Assembly (NCBI RefSeq): GCF_021183625.1
Contig: NZ_CP089214.1
Span: forward strand, 186,001 to 250,000
DNA: 64,000 nucleotides
Reading direction: 5' to 3'
Source: Nocardia asteroides
GTDB lineage: Bacteria > Actinomycetota > Actinomycetes > Mycobacteriales > Mycobacteriaceae
In this document: piece by piece, positions 8,389 to 15,951 of the stretch
How the letters are laid out: each line of letters opens with the position of its first letter
Numbering within the stretch: position 1 is the first letter of the stretch
The notes under the pieces: model-generated
What the model saw: only the letters and a program-made list of their open reading frames with translations
The model's database searches: none
Told to the model about the DNA's origin: nothing
Position numbers and translations under genes: made by a program

Positions 8389-9130
8389 CGGCGATATCGG
8401 CGACCGCGCGCTGATGCCCCTGGCCGGGGACCGAGGTGTAGGCCGCCACCTGGGCGTGGCCGATCGCCCCGAGCTGCTCGGCCGGTGCGCCCACCGCCGG
8501 TGCCGACACGACCGGGACCGCTGAGCCGATCGCCTCGGCCGCGACCCTGTCGATCGCCGCGTCCAGCGCGACCTCGAGGGGCAGGCAGTCCCGCTGGGCG
8601 CGGGCGACGAGCATGCCCCCTTCGTAGGCGGTCACGATCAGCAACGCCAGCCGGGCGATGTCGGCGTCGGGGCGCAGTTCGCCGGAGTCGCGCATGCGGG
8701 TCAGGCCGGCGGCCACGGCAGCGGTGAGCCGGCGCAGGCCGAGGGCGACGAGTTCGAGCAGCTCCGGGTCGGTGTCGCCGATCTGCTCGGCGAAGGAGGC
8801 CAGCGGGCATCCGGTGCGCCACCCCGCCGCCCGCGCCCCCTCGACCACGGCGTCGCGCCAGGCGCGCAGATCGCGCAGCGAACGCAGCCCGGTCACCCAT
8901 TCGTTGGCGACGACGACCTCGGTCCCGGCCTGGATGACCGCGGCGATCAGATCCCGTTTGTCGGCGAAGTAGTGGTACAGCTGCGAGGTGCTGACCTCGG
9001 CCGCGAGCCGGATCGCCTCCAGGGTGGTGGCGTCGGCGCCGTGCGCGAGGATCAGCTCCGAGGCGGCCTCGATGATCCGGGCCCGGCTGCGCCGCCCCTT
9101 GGTCGTCAAGCTCTCCGCCGCTACCGGCAC
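8357..9130 (-). CDS. TetR-family regulator, probably of the divergent SDR gene
   Basis: A 257-residue TetR repressor. The helix-turn-helix lies at about residues 15-62 (IIEAASELILAHGADATTLEAIRLAAEVSTSQLYHYFADKRDLIAAVI). The GTG at 9130 is chosen because GGAGGGG precedes it by about nine bases. An SDR gene starts divergently 60 bp away, and a perfect 8-bp-arm palindrome (9165-9184) lies in the gap, so autoregulation and repression of the SDR are inferred. The last ~35 residues are unusual (Ala/Arg-rich) and overlap an antisense coding-like relic, so the C-terminus may have been rewritten by a deletion. Confidence 0.9.
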   Translation of the reverse strand: MPVAAESLTTKGRRSRARIIEAASELILAHGADATTLEAIRLAAEVSTSQLYHYFADKRDLIAAVIQAGTEVVVANEWVTGLRSLRDLRAWRDAVVEGARAAGWRTGCPLASFAEQIGDTDPELLELVALGLRRLTAAVAAGLTRMRDSGELRPDADIARLALLIVTAYEGGMLVARAQRDCLPLEVALDAAIDRVAAEAIGSAVPVVSAPAVGAPAEQLGAIGHAQVAAYTSVPGQGHQRAVADIAAAAVRRGRRR

Positions 9131-9164
9131 CGGCCGTCCCCTCCGAGTTCTGGTATTGCGATTC

Positions 9165-9184
9165 CATTCTGCACTCGCAGAATG
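9165..9184. promoter_or_regulatory. Palindromic operator between TetR and SDR genes
   Basis: Perfect inverted repeat CATTCTGC-ACTC-GCAGAATG (8-bp arms, 4-bp spacer) in the middle of the 60-bp divergent gap. A second, wider repeat TTCCATT...AATGGAA encloses it. Position and symmetry fit a TetR-dimer operator that controls both genes. Its overlap with an upstream ATG at 9182 argues for the SDR start at 9191. Confidence 0.65.
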
Positions 9185-9190
9185 AGAGAA

Positions 9191-10051
9191 ATGGAACGAA
9201 TTGGAGCACAGCAACATTCGGTCGCCGTGGTGACCGGGGCGACCAGTGGGATCGGGCGCTCGGTGGCGCATGAGCTGGCGGGAGCGGGGTGGACGGTGCT
9301 GGTGCACGGCCGCGCCCCGGAGCGGGTGCGCGCGACGATCGGATCGGCGGGGGAGCTGCCCGGACGGCTGATCCCCGTCGTCGCGGATCTCGAGACGCTC
9401 GCCGGTGTCGGCGAGCTCGCCGCGCAGGTGCGCGCCGCGGCACCGGAGGGGGTGGATGTGCTGGTCAACAATGCGGGCGCGGCCTTCGACCGGTACGGGC
9501 TCACGGTCGACGGGGTGGAGCGCACGATGGCGGTCAACCACCTGGCGGTCGCCGGCCTCACCTTCGCGCTCGAACCGGCGCTGACCGGGCGGGGTTCGCT
9601 GCCGCGGGTGATCATGGTGACCTCGTTCCTGGAGCGCGGGGCGCGCCCCGCCGCGGAGTGGACGCTGTCGTCCGGCTGGACCCAGATGGGGGCGTACCGG
9701 ACGAGCAAACTCGTCGACCTGGCCTTCACCTACGCGCTGGCGCGGGAGTGGGCGGGGCGGGCCGATGTGCTCGCCGTTGACCCGGGGTCGGTGCGCACCG
9801 GATTCCAGCGGCGGGCGGGCGGCCCGCTGCGGCTGATCGGGGTGCTCGGCAAGCCGTTCATGGCCGGTCCCGAACGGTCGGCGCGCACGATTCTCGCCGC
9901 GGCCACCGCGCTGCCCGGCCATCCCACCGGCAGCTATCTCCGGGCCGGTGCGAGCGGGCGCGGCGACTCCTCCGCGCTCTCCCGCGATCCGGATTTCCAG
10001 CGGGAGGTCTTCGCGGAGACCCGCCGGCACCTCGGGCTCGCACCCTCGTGA
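9191..10051 (+). CDS. Short-chain dehydrogenase (retinol-dehydrogenase-like SDR)
   Basis: A 286-residue SDR. TGATSGIG forms the cofactor loop near residue 14, and NNAGAAF near 93 follows. YRTSK supplies the catalytic Tyr and Lys near residue 170. The DPGSVRTGFQ segment, with the product pocket after it, resembles retinol-dehydrogenase/WWOX-type SDRs. ATG 9191 is preferred over ATG 9182 because the latter lies inside the operator. It is transcribed divergently from a TetR gene and ends 51 bp before a convergent hydrolase. The substrate is unknown, probably a lipophilic alcohol or ketone. Confidence 0.92.
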   Translation: MERIGAQQHSVAVVTGATSGIGRSVAHELAGAGWTVLVHGRAPERVRATIGSAGELPGRLIPVVADLETLAGVGELAAQVRAAAPEGVDVLVNNAGAAFDRYGLTVDGVERTMAVNHLAVAGLTFALEPALTGRGSLPRVIMVTSFLERGARPAAEWTLSSGWTQMGAYRTSKLVDLAFTYALAREWAGRADVLAVDPGSVRTGFQRRAGGPLRLIGVLGKPFMAGPERSARTILAAATALPGHPTGSYLRAGASGRGDSSALSRDPDFQREVFAETRRHLGLAPS

Positions 10052-10068
10052 TCGAGCTCGGCGCACGA

Positions 10069-10098
10069 GGTCCGCGCCGGTGGCCGGCCCGGCGGACC
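10069..10098. terminator. Hairpin between convergent SDR and hydrolase genes
   Basis: GGTCCGC (10069-10075) pairs with GCGGACC (10092-10098), with extra GC pairing possible inside the loop. It lies in the 51-bp gap between two convergent genes and is followed by GTTCTC. A bidirectional intrinsic-type terminator is plausible; there is no long T-tract, as is usual in actinobacteria. Confidence 0.45.
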
Positions 10099-10102
10099 GT
10101 TC

Positions 10103-10933
10103 TCACGCACTGCTCGCGGCGTGGCGGGTGAGGAACGGGGTGACCGCGTCGAGGAAGCGTTGCGGGCATTCGGCGTAGGGCTCGTGGCGCGCGGGCAGAA
10201 TCGCGACCTCGGCGTGCGGGAGAGCCTCGGCCACGCCCTTTCTGCTCACCACCCACGGGTTGATCGGGTCGTTCCGCCCCCAGACCACCTGCACCGGAAC
10301 CTCGGCGCCCGGTCGGTCCCCGGCCCGCAGATCCAGGCCGGGGTCGGCGAGCGCCGCCCAGATGCTCCGGTAGACGGCGAGCCGGGCGGGATCATCGCGC
10401 AGCGCGACCGCCCGCTCGTAGATCGCCCGCGCCCCGCCGCTGCGCGCGGGCCCCAGATACGCCCGCGCACTCGGAGCCACCAGCGCAGGCCCTGTCCTCG
10501 GCCCGCTCATGATTCGGAACAGCAGCCGGGTGGCGAGGTTGAGCGGCGCGAAACCGGCCGGTGCCACGGCGACCACGCCTGCCACATCGGCGCGGTGCGC
10601 GAGCCGCAGCGCCACATAGCCGCCGACGCTGCTGCCGACGACGATCAGCTCGCGGAAGCCGTGCGCCGACAGCGCCGCGCAGACCGTCTCCGCGACGGCG
10701 ACCAGGGCGGACACGGTGACGGCGGCGGGGTCGCGCACCCCGGATTGCCCGTACCCGGGCCAATCCACCGCGGCGATCGCCCACCGGCGGCCGAGCACGG
10801 TGGAGATCTCGGCGAAGTCGCGGTGGTCGCCCGGGTTCGCGTGCAGCAGCAGTATTCCGGGTGCCCGTGCGGGATCGCGGCCGGCCAGGTGCACGGCGAT
10901 CTCCCCGTGGTCGGTGCCAACCCGCAGAATCAT
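10103..10933 (-). CDS. Alpha/beta hydrolase
   Basis: A 276-residue alpha/beta-hydrolase-fold enzyme. ILLLHANPGDHRDF near residue 27 is the oxyanion HxNPG motif. VVGSSVGGYVALRLAH near 97 contains the nucleophile GSSVGG. The WGRNDPINP aspartate near 222 and the ARHEPYAECP histidine near 247 complete the triad. The GSSVGG form and HANP loop resemble C-C bond hydrolases and haloalkane-type esterases. The ATG at 10933 follows a GGGAG site. An 18-bp perfect palindrome lies 55 bp upstream, so TetR-type control is likely, although no adjacent regulator is oriented to it. Confidence 0.92.
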   Translation of the reverse strand: MILRVGTDHGEIAVHLAGRDPARAPGILLLHANPGDHRDFAEISTVLGRRWAIAAVDWPGYGQSGVRDPAAVTVSALVAVAETVCAALSAHGFRELIVVGSSVGGYVALRLAHRADVAGVVAVAPAGFAPLNLATRLLFRIMSGPRTGPALVAPSARAYLGPARSGGARAIYERAVALRDDPARLAVYRSIWAALADPGLDLRAGDRPGAEVPVQVVWGRNDPINPWVVSRKGVAEALPHAEVAILPARHEPYAECPQRFLDAVTPFLTRHAASSA

Positions 10934-10987
10934 CGTCCACTCCCGTCGCTCCCGCCCGAACCGGGCGCTGTACTCGACGTTAGGCAG

Positions 10988-11005
10988 TGACCGACCGGTC
11001 GGTCA
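10988..11005. promoter_or_regulatory. Perfect 18-bp palindrome, TetR-type operator
   Basis: TGACCGACCGGTCGGTCA is fully self-complementary. It sits 55 bp upstream of the reverse-strand hydrolase start, where a promoter is expected. The ACCGACCGGTCGGT core is a common TetR-operator form. No TetR gene adjoins it, so the cognate regulator is probably encoded elsewhere. Confidence 0.6.
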
Positions 11006-11038
11006 AGTGGGTGCGGCCCAGCTCCGCGAGAGGTCTCG

Positions 11039-11608
11039 CTACCGCGCCGGTCGGCGGGCGTGGAAGCGGAAGTCGTATTCACCGTGGTCGATCGTGACGT
11101 CGGTGAAGCCGAGGCCGGCCAGCCTGCCCGGCAGGGTCGAGGGGTCCAGCGGTACGAAGAGGTCGTCCACGTGCGCCGCGCGGACCCGATCGTCGTCGTA
11201 GCTGTCCGAGCCGAGCAGGACGCCGCCCGGGTGCAGCACGCGCAACAGCTCGCGGAAGATGTTGTCCTGCGTGATCGCCGACCCGACGTGGTGCAGCACG
11301 CCGAAGCAGGCGGCTGCCGAGAACCGGTCGGCGGTGAGCCCGGTCGCGGCGGCGTCGCCGTGTACGACCTCGACCTCGGTGCCAGCCAGGCGTGCGGCGA
11401 GCGCGGCCGCCAGCACCGGGTCGATCTCGACCGCGGTGACCCGCGCGGCGTTGCGGCGCAGCAGATCGGTGGTCAGGCCCGGTCCGGGGCCGATCTCGAT
11501 GACGTCGTCGCCGAGCTCGGCCACCGAGGTGATCCAGGGCAGCAGGTCGCGTTCCAGCATGGCGGCCCACCGCGGGCTGGACAGGATGTCGAGGTGGTAT
11601 CTGTTCAT
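11039..11608 (-). CDS. SAM-dependent class I methyltransferase
   Basis: A 189-residue methyltransferase. Motif I is VIEIGPGPGLTTDLL near residue 36. An acidic ribose-binding residue follows in VTAVEID near 59, then HGDAAATGL and ACFGVLHHV as motifs II/III. The core resembles methyltransf_11/25 enzymes acting on small molecules or lipids. ATG at 11608. It is divergent from an AraC regulator across 56 bp, which suggests shared control. The substrate is not predictable from the sequence. Confidence 0.9.
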   Translation of the reverse strand: MNRYHLDILSSPRWAAMLERDLLPWITSVAELGDDVIEIGPGPGLTTDLLRRNAARVTAVEIDPVLAAALAARLAGTEVEVVHGDAAATGLTADRFSAAACFGVLHHVGSAITQDNIFRELLRVLHPGGVLLGSDSYDDDRVRAAHVDDLFVPLDPSTLPGRLAGLGFTDVTIDHGEYDFRFHARRPAR

Positions 11609-11664
11609 GGTCCCGGATTCCTCTGTGTCGCAACGGTGATGGATCCAGGGTCTAGAATTCGGGC

Positions 11665-12537
11665 ATGGCTGTCGCGGCTCCAGCGGCCGACTCTGTGACC
11701 GTGGCGGCCAGAATCGCCCGCGGCGATGTCCGGGGCGGCGCACCGGGCCGGGCCGGGACCCGTGCCTTCGACTCCGGGCCGGGGCTCGTCACCGGCTGGC
11801 ATCGCCACGATCTGCACCAGCTCGAATACGCCTTCGAGGGGATCGCGGAGGTCGAGACCGCCGAGGCACGCTATCTGCTGCCCCCGCGCCAGGCGATCTG
11901 GATCCCGGCCGGGGTCGACCACAATTCGACCCTGACCCGGGTGCGGACGGTCTCGGCCTTCTTCGCCCCGGAGGCGGGCATGGCGGCCGGCGACCGGGTC
12001 AGGGTGCTGGCCGTCGGCCCGCTGCTGCGCGAGATGCTGCTGCACGCCCGGCGCTGGCCCATCGACCGCCCGGCCGTCGACCCGGCCGGCGAGGTGTTTC
12101 TCGCCGCTCTGGCAGGCGTGGTCGAGGAATCGCTCGACCACGAGACGCCGTTGCGGCTACCGACGTCGCGCCATCCGGTGGTCGCGGCCGCGATGCGGTT
12201 CACCACCGAGCACCTCGCGGATGTCACCCTGGCCGAGATGTGCGCGGCGATCGGCGCCTCGCCGCGATCGCTGCGCCGGGCCTTCGCCGCCGATACCGGG
12301 ATGACGTGGCGGCGCTACCTGCTGGAGAGCAGGCTGCTGCGGGCGATGGCGCTGCTCGCCGGTCCCGATCCGACCGTGCTCGCGGTCGCCACGGCGGTCG
12401 GTTTCGAGAGTGCCAGTGGTTTCACCCGCGCGTTCCGCCGCTACTGCGGTGTCTCGCCGCACGCGTACCGCAGGCGGGTGGACACAGGGGAGGGAACGCC
12501 GATGAATTTCCCGGCTCCGCCCCGTCGAATCCGGTAA
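11665..12537 (+). CDS. AraC-family transcriptional regulator with cupin sensor domain
   Basis: A 290-residue regulator. Residues ~40-90 form a cupin-like sensing domain (GWHRHDLHQLEYAFEG, then LLPPRQAIWIPAGVDH). The C-terminal ~100 residues carry the double AraC helix-turn-helix, with LAEMCAAIGASPRSLRRAF and VATAVGFESASGFTRAFRR followed by SPHAYRR. It faces a methyltransferase divergently and is followed 21 bp later by an alpha/beta hydrolase in the same direction, so these are its likeliest targets. The inducer is unknown. Confidence 0.94.
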   Translation: MAVAAPAADSVTVAARIARGDVRGGAPGRAGTRAFDSGPGLVTGWHRHDLHQLEYAFEGIAEVETAEARYLLPPRQAIWIPAGVDHNSTLTRVRTVSAFFAPEAGMAAGDRVRVLAVGPLLREMLLHARRWPIDRPAVDPAGEVFLAALAGVVEESLDHETPLRLPTSRHPVVAAAMRFTTEHLADVTLAEMCAAIGASPRSLRRAFAADTGMTWRRYLLESRLLRAMALLAGPDPTVLAVATAVGFESASGFTRAFRRYCGVSPHAYRRRVDTGEGTPMNFPAPPRRIR

Positions 12538-12558
12538 CCCGACCGGAAGGACACCCCC

Positions 12559-13437
12559 ATGACCACAACCGAGAGCATCGAGACCCGAACCCTCGAGGTG
12601 CCCGGCGCCGTCCTGCGTTACGACATCCGCGGCGAGCTCGGCTCCGGCCCGCACCCCGCCCTGCTGCTGGCCGGCTCGCCGATGGACGCGAGCGGGTTCC
12701 GCACCCTGGCCGGGCACTTCACCGACCGCGCGGTGGTGACCTACGACCCGCGCGGCACCGGCCGCACCGAGCGCACCGACGGCGCCGCCGAGTACACCCC
12801 GCAGCAGCACGCCGACGACCTGCGCCGCGTCATCGAGGCGCTCGGCGCCGGGCCGGTGGACGTGTTCGGCAGCAGCGGCGGCGCGGTGAACGCGCTCGCG
12901 CTGGTGGCCCGGCATCCGGGGCCGGTGCGCACGCTGGTCGCGCACGAGCCGCCGAGCAGCCAGTTCCTGCCGGACCGCGAGATCATCGACGCCGTCTGCG
13001 ACGACATGCGCGCCACCTACTACGCCGACGGCATGGGCCCGGCCATGGCGAAGTTCATCGCCCTGGTGTCGCTGCGCGGCGAGCTGCCCGCCGACCACCT
13101 GGATCGCCCCGCACCCGACCCCGCGGCCTTCGGGCTCCCCGCCGAGGACGACGGTGACCGCAGCGATCCGCTGGTCGGGCTGAACATCCGCACCTGCACC
13201 TCGTACCGGCACGACATCGAGGCGCTGCGCGCGGCGCGCACCCGGATCGTGCTCGCGGTGGGGGAGAAGTCCGAGGGCGAGCTCGCCCATCGCGGTGCTG
13301 CGGCGCTCGCGGTCGCGCTCGGCGGCCGGGCGGTGTGTTTCCCCGGCGACCACAGCGGTTTCCTCGGCGGCGAGTTCGGCATGCACGGTGAACCCGACGC
13401 TTTCGCCGCCGCGCTGCGCACCGCGCTGGACGGCTGA
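12559..13437 (+). CDS. Alpha/beta hydrolase
   Basis: A 292-residue alpha/beta hydrolase. LLLAGSPMDASGF is the oxyanion region, VVTYDPRGTGRTER follows, and VFGSSGGAVNAL near residue 99 is the nucleophile elbow. HEPPSSQ and a late FPGDHSGFLGGEFGM near 266 give the histidine. The GSSGG and DHSGF patterns match a family of actinobacterial hydrolases often placed next to MarR or AraC regulators. The ATG at 12559 follows GGAAGG by eight bases. It is probably cotranscribed with the upstream AraC gene. A similar protein is encoded at 28637-29464. Confidence 0.93.
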   Translation: MTTTESIETRTLEVPGAVLRYDIRGELGSGPHPALLLAGSPMDASGFRTLAGHFTDRAVVTYDPRGTGRTERTDGAAEYTPQQHADDLRRVIEALGAGPVDVFGSSGGAVNALALVARHPGPVRTLVAHEPPSSQFLPDREIIDAVCDDMRATYYADGMGPAMAKFIALVSLRGELPADHLDRPAPDPAAFGLPAEDDGDRSDPLVGLNIRTCTSYRHDIEALRAARTRIVLAVGEKSEGELAHRGAAALAVALGGRAVCFPGDHSGFLGGEFGMHGEPDAFAAALRTALDG

Positions 13438-13522
13438 GCGCAGGAGCGCGGCGCGAACCGGTGGCCGTCACCGGCGGGCCGAGCCGGTCGGTATCGGCGT
13501 GCCGCGGCGACCGAATCTTGTA

Positions 13523-13552
13523 CTGTCGCAGACGAAGAACTCGTCTCGACAG
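13523..13552. promoter_or_regulatory. Inverted repeat upstream of methyltransferase gene
   Basis: CTGTCGCAGACGA (13523-13535) pairs with TCGTCTCGACAG (13541-13552) around the loop AGAAC, with a single bulged C. It lies 45 bp before the ribosome-binding site of the DUF574-type methyltransferase. It could be an operator for an unlinked regulator or a 5'-leader hairpin; the sequence alone does not decide. Confidence 0.4.
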
Positions 13553-13596
13553 CCCGTGATCGCTATGGCTCGGGCCCGATCAGGAGCGTGCTGCTC

Positions 13597-14394
13597 ATGT
13601 CCGATGCCCCCGACTCGGCCCTCCGGACCGATATTCCGCATTCGGCGCGGATCTGGAACTACTGGATGGGCGGGAAAGACCACTACGAGATCGACAAGAT
13701 CGCCGGCGACGCCGGTATCGCGGTGGACCCCGACATCACGACCATGGCGGTCCAGTCGCGCCAGTTCCTCATCCGGGCGGTGCGGTTCCTGGCGGGGGAG
13801 GCCGGGATCGGGCAGTTCCTCGACATCGGCACCGGGCTGCCCACGATGCAGAACACCCACGAGGTCGCCCAGTCCGTGCGGCCGGAGGCGAAGGTCGTCT
13901 ACGTCGACAACGACCCGCTGGTGCTCACCCACGCCAGGGCGCTGCTCACCAGCACCACCGACGAGGGCGTCACCACCTACGTGCAGTGCGATTACCACGA
14001 ACCCGAGCAGATCGTGGCCGACGCCCGCAACGTCCTGAACTTCACCCGCCCGATCGCGGTGATGTTCATGGGCGTGCTCGGCCACGCCCGCACCTACGAC
14101 GAGCTGCGCCGCATCGTCGGCACCGTGCTGGCCGCCGTCCCGTCGGGCAGCTACCTGGTGATGTGGGACGGCACCGACGACAGCGCCGCCTACGTGCAGC
14201 TGTGCGAGGAGTACACCGGCACCGGCGGCGCACCCTACGTGCCCCGGCCCAGGGAGCAGATCGAAGCGGTCTTCGACGGACTCGAGCTGGTCGAGCCCGG
14301 CGTCGTCCCGATCACCCACTGGCGGCCCCGGTCCACCGAGGTGGGCAGTCCGCAGACGATCTCGGCCTACGGCGCGGTGGCCCGCAAACCCTGA
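13597..14394 (+). CDS. SAM-dependent methyltransferase, Methyltransf_19 (DUF574) family
   Basis: A 265-residue protein of the actinobacteria-restricted DUF574 family. Family hallmarks are the N-terminal HSARIWNYWMGGKDHYEIDK, FLDIGTGLPTMQNTHEVAQ (SAM site, residues ~75-95), VYVDNDPLVLTHARALL, and FTRPIAVMFMGVLGH. Members are numerous in Nocardia and Streptomyces, and their substrates are mostly unknown. ATG 13597 is chosen because AGGAG sits ten bases upstream; the GTG at 13588 is too close. Its stop abuts the 3' end of the convergent NmrA-type gene. Confidence 0.95.
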   Translation: MSDAPDSALRTDIPHSARIWNYWMGGKDHYEIDKIAGDAGIAVDPDITTMAVQSRQFLIRAVRFLAGEAGIGQFLDIGTGLPTMQNTHEVAQSVRPEAKVVYVDNDPLVLTHARALLTSTTDEGVTTYVQCDYHEPEQIVADARNVLNFTRPIAVMFMGVLGHARTYDELRRIVGTVLAAVPSGSYLVMWDGTDDSAAYVQLCEEYTGTGGAPYVPRPREQIEAVFDGLELVEPGVVPITHWRPRSTEVGSPQTISAYGAVARKP

Positions 14395-15351
14395 TCATCG
14401 AGCGTGCGCCGGCACGAAGTGGTGGCGGTGCGCGCGGACGTACTCGGTGAAGGTCTGCGGCGGGCGGCCGATGGCTGCGGCGAGCGCGGTGGTGTCGGCC
14501 GGCGGGGCCGCAGGCAGCCGGGCGAACCCCGCTCCGATGGCCGAGATGTGCTGTGCCATCGCGCTGTTCACCGCCGTGCCGGTGCTGTCTGCCAGATCTT
14601 CGATCTCGCGCCGCCACCGCGCGGCCGGGATGGCGGTGAACGTCACCGGGGTACCTGTCTCGGCGCCGATGAGCGCGGCGATGTCGGCGTGGCTGTGCGC
14701 GGCGGCCCCCTGCGGGTAGTGCGTGCTGCCGCGGGGGTAGCGGGCGGGGTCGAGCAGGGCGGTGACGGCGAGATCGGCGGCGTCCAGGCCGCTGATCCAC
14801 GGGACGACGGCGGCGCCGAAGCTGTTGCCGAAGGCGCCGCTCCGGCGGATGGATTCGGCGTGCAGCAGCGGGATGTTCTCGTAGAACAGCGCCGCGAAGC
14901 GCAGGATGGTCGGCTCCAGCCCCGCCCAGCCGAGCACCTCCTCGGCGGCCCACTGTGCGCGCCCGAGCCCGCTGGGGTTGTCCGCGGCGGCGACCGCCAT
15001 GGACATCACCACCAGCCGGGGTGAACTTCCGGCCTGACGGAGCGCGGCGGCCAGATTCGCGGCGGCCTGCACGATGCCGGGGGCGACCGGGTAGGTGAAG
15101 TACACCGCGTCCACGCCCCGCACGGCCGCGCCGAGAGTCGGCTGGTCCAGGAGATCGCCCACGACGATCCGGGCGCCGAGGTCGCGAAGGTGTTGTGCGC
15201 GTTCGTCATCGGTGCGCACCAGGACTCGGACCTCGTGGCGCCGTTCGCGCAGGCGGCGCACGACGTGCGAGCCGGTGCCGCCGTGTCGCCCGCCCGCGCC
15301 GATGACGAGCGTGGTCCGAGCGCCGGTCGGGGATGGGGTGCCTGTGGACAT
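14395..15351 (-). CDS. NmrA-like NAD(P)-binding protein
   Basis: A 318-residue atypical SDR of the NmrA/HSCARG type. The N-terminal cofactor motif is LVIGAGGRHGGTGSHVV, followed by VLVRTDDERAQHL, a pattern of an NADP-binding Arg and a charged loop. VVGDLLDQPTL and AVYFTYPVAP are typical. There is no catalytic YxxxK, so a redox-sensing or isoflavone-reductase-like role is likely. The start may be the ATG at 15351 or a GTG at 15360. It lies divergent to an HxlR regulator over a 68-bp gap with a strong palindrome, so the two probably form a regulatory pair. Confidence 0.9.
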   Translation of the reverse strand: MSTGTPSPTGARTTLVIGAGGRHGGTGSHVVRRLRERRHEVRVLVRTDDERAQHLRDLGARIVVGDLLDQPTLGAAVRGVDAVYFTYPVAPGIVQAAANLAAALRQAGSSPRLVVMSMAVAAADNPSGLGRAQWAAEEVLGWAGLEPTILRFAALFYENIPLLHAESIRRSGAFGNSFGAAVVPWISGLDAADLAVTALLDPARYPRGSTHYPQGAAAHSHADIAALIGAETGTPVTFTAIPAARWRREIEDLADSTGTAVNSAMAQHISAIGAGFARLPAAPPADTTALAAAIGRPPQTFTEYVRAHRHHFVPAHAR

Positions 15352-15367
15352 GCCGCTCACCCTAGCT

Positions 15368-15396
15368 CGAGTAACTACTATGATGATAGTTACTCG
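15368..15396. promoter_or_regulatory. HxlR operator with nested inverted repeats
   Basis: CGAGTAACTA (15368-15377) and TAGTTACTCG (15387-15396) are perfect 10-bp arms around a 9-bp spacer. A second repeat, ACTAT...ATAGT, is nested inside. The site fills the AT-rich centre of the gap between the divergent NmrA-like and HxlR genes. It is the obvious binding site for the HxlR dimer. Confidence 0.65.
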
Positions 15397-15419
15397 GCAG
15401 TGTAGGAAAGGAGCGGCGG

Positions 15420-15941
15420 GTGCGACGGACGAGCTTCGAGGCGTTGGGGTGCCCGATCGCGGGCGCGCTGGAGTACGTGGGCGACTGGTGGACGCTGCTG
15501 ATCGTGCGCGACGCGCTCGACGGTTTCACCCGATTCGACGAGTTCGAGCGCAACCTCGGCATCGCCCCGGCCATGCTGACCAAGCGGCTGCGCACGCTGG
15601 TCGAATCCGGGCTGCTGGAGCGGAAGCGGTACCGCGAGTCCCCGCCCCGCTACGAGTACCGCATCACCGCCAAGGGCCGGGACCTGTCTCCGGTGCTGGT
15701 CGCGCTGTATGCCTGGGGTCGCAAACACGCGGAGACCGGGGAGCCCGGCGTGATCCTGACCGATCGGGAAACGGGTGCCGAGATCGTCCCCGGCCTGACG
15801 GACCGCGGCAGCGGACGCCCCCTGTCCGAGGTGGACCTGGCCTTCCTCGCGGGTCCCGGCGCCGACCGGTTCATGCGGGAGCGCCTGGATCCCGAACTGC
15901 GTGCAGAGCGCCGCCGCCGCGGTGACCCCGGCACCTCGTGA
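15420..15941 (+). CDS. HxlR-family winged-helix regulator
   Basis: A 173-residue HxlR-type repressor. The diagnostic CPIAGALEYVGDWWTLLIVRDAL opens the winged helix, and GIAPAMLTKRLRTLVESGLLERKRY is the recognition helix and wing. ITAKGRDLSPVLVALYAWG closes the domain. A conserved N-terminal Cys at residue 11 is a possible redox or electrophile sensor, as in other HxlR proteins. GTG 15420 has AGGAG upstream. It is divergent to the NmrA-like gene, its most likely target. The ~55-residue C-terminal tail is longer than in minimal family members. Confidence 0.94.
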   Translation: MRRTSFEALGCPIAGALEYVGDWWTLLIVRDALDGFTRFDEFERNLGIAPAMLTKRLRTLVESGLLERKRYRESPPRYEYRITAKGRDLSPVLVALYAWGRKHAETGEPGVILTDRETGAEIVPGLTDRGSGRPLSEVDLAFLAGPGADRFMRERLDPELRAERRRRGDPGTS

Positions 15942-15951
15942 CCCGAGAACG

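Noticed and set aside
8357..10066. 569-residue reverse frame across TetR and SDR genes
   Set aside because: Only the part up to 9130 has TetR sequence; the rest is antisense to a clear SDR gene.
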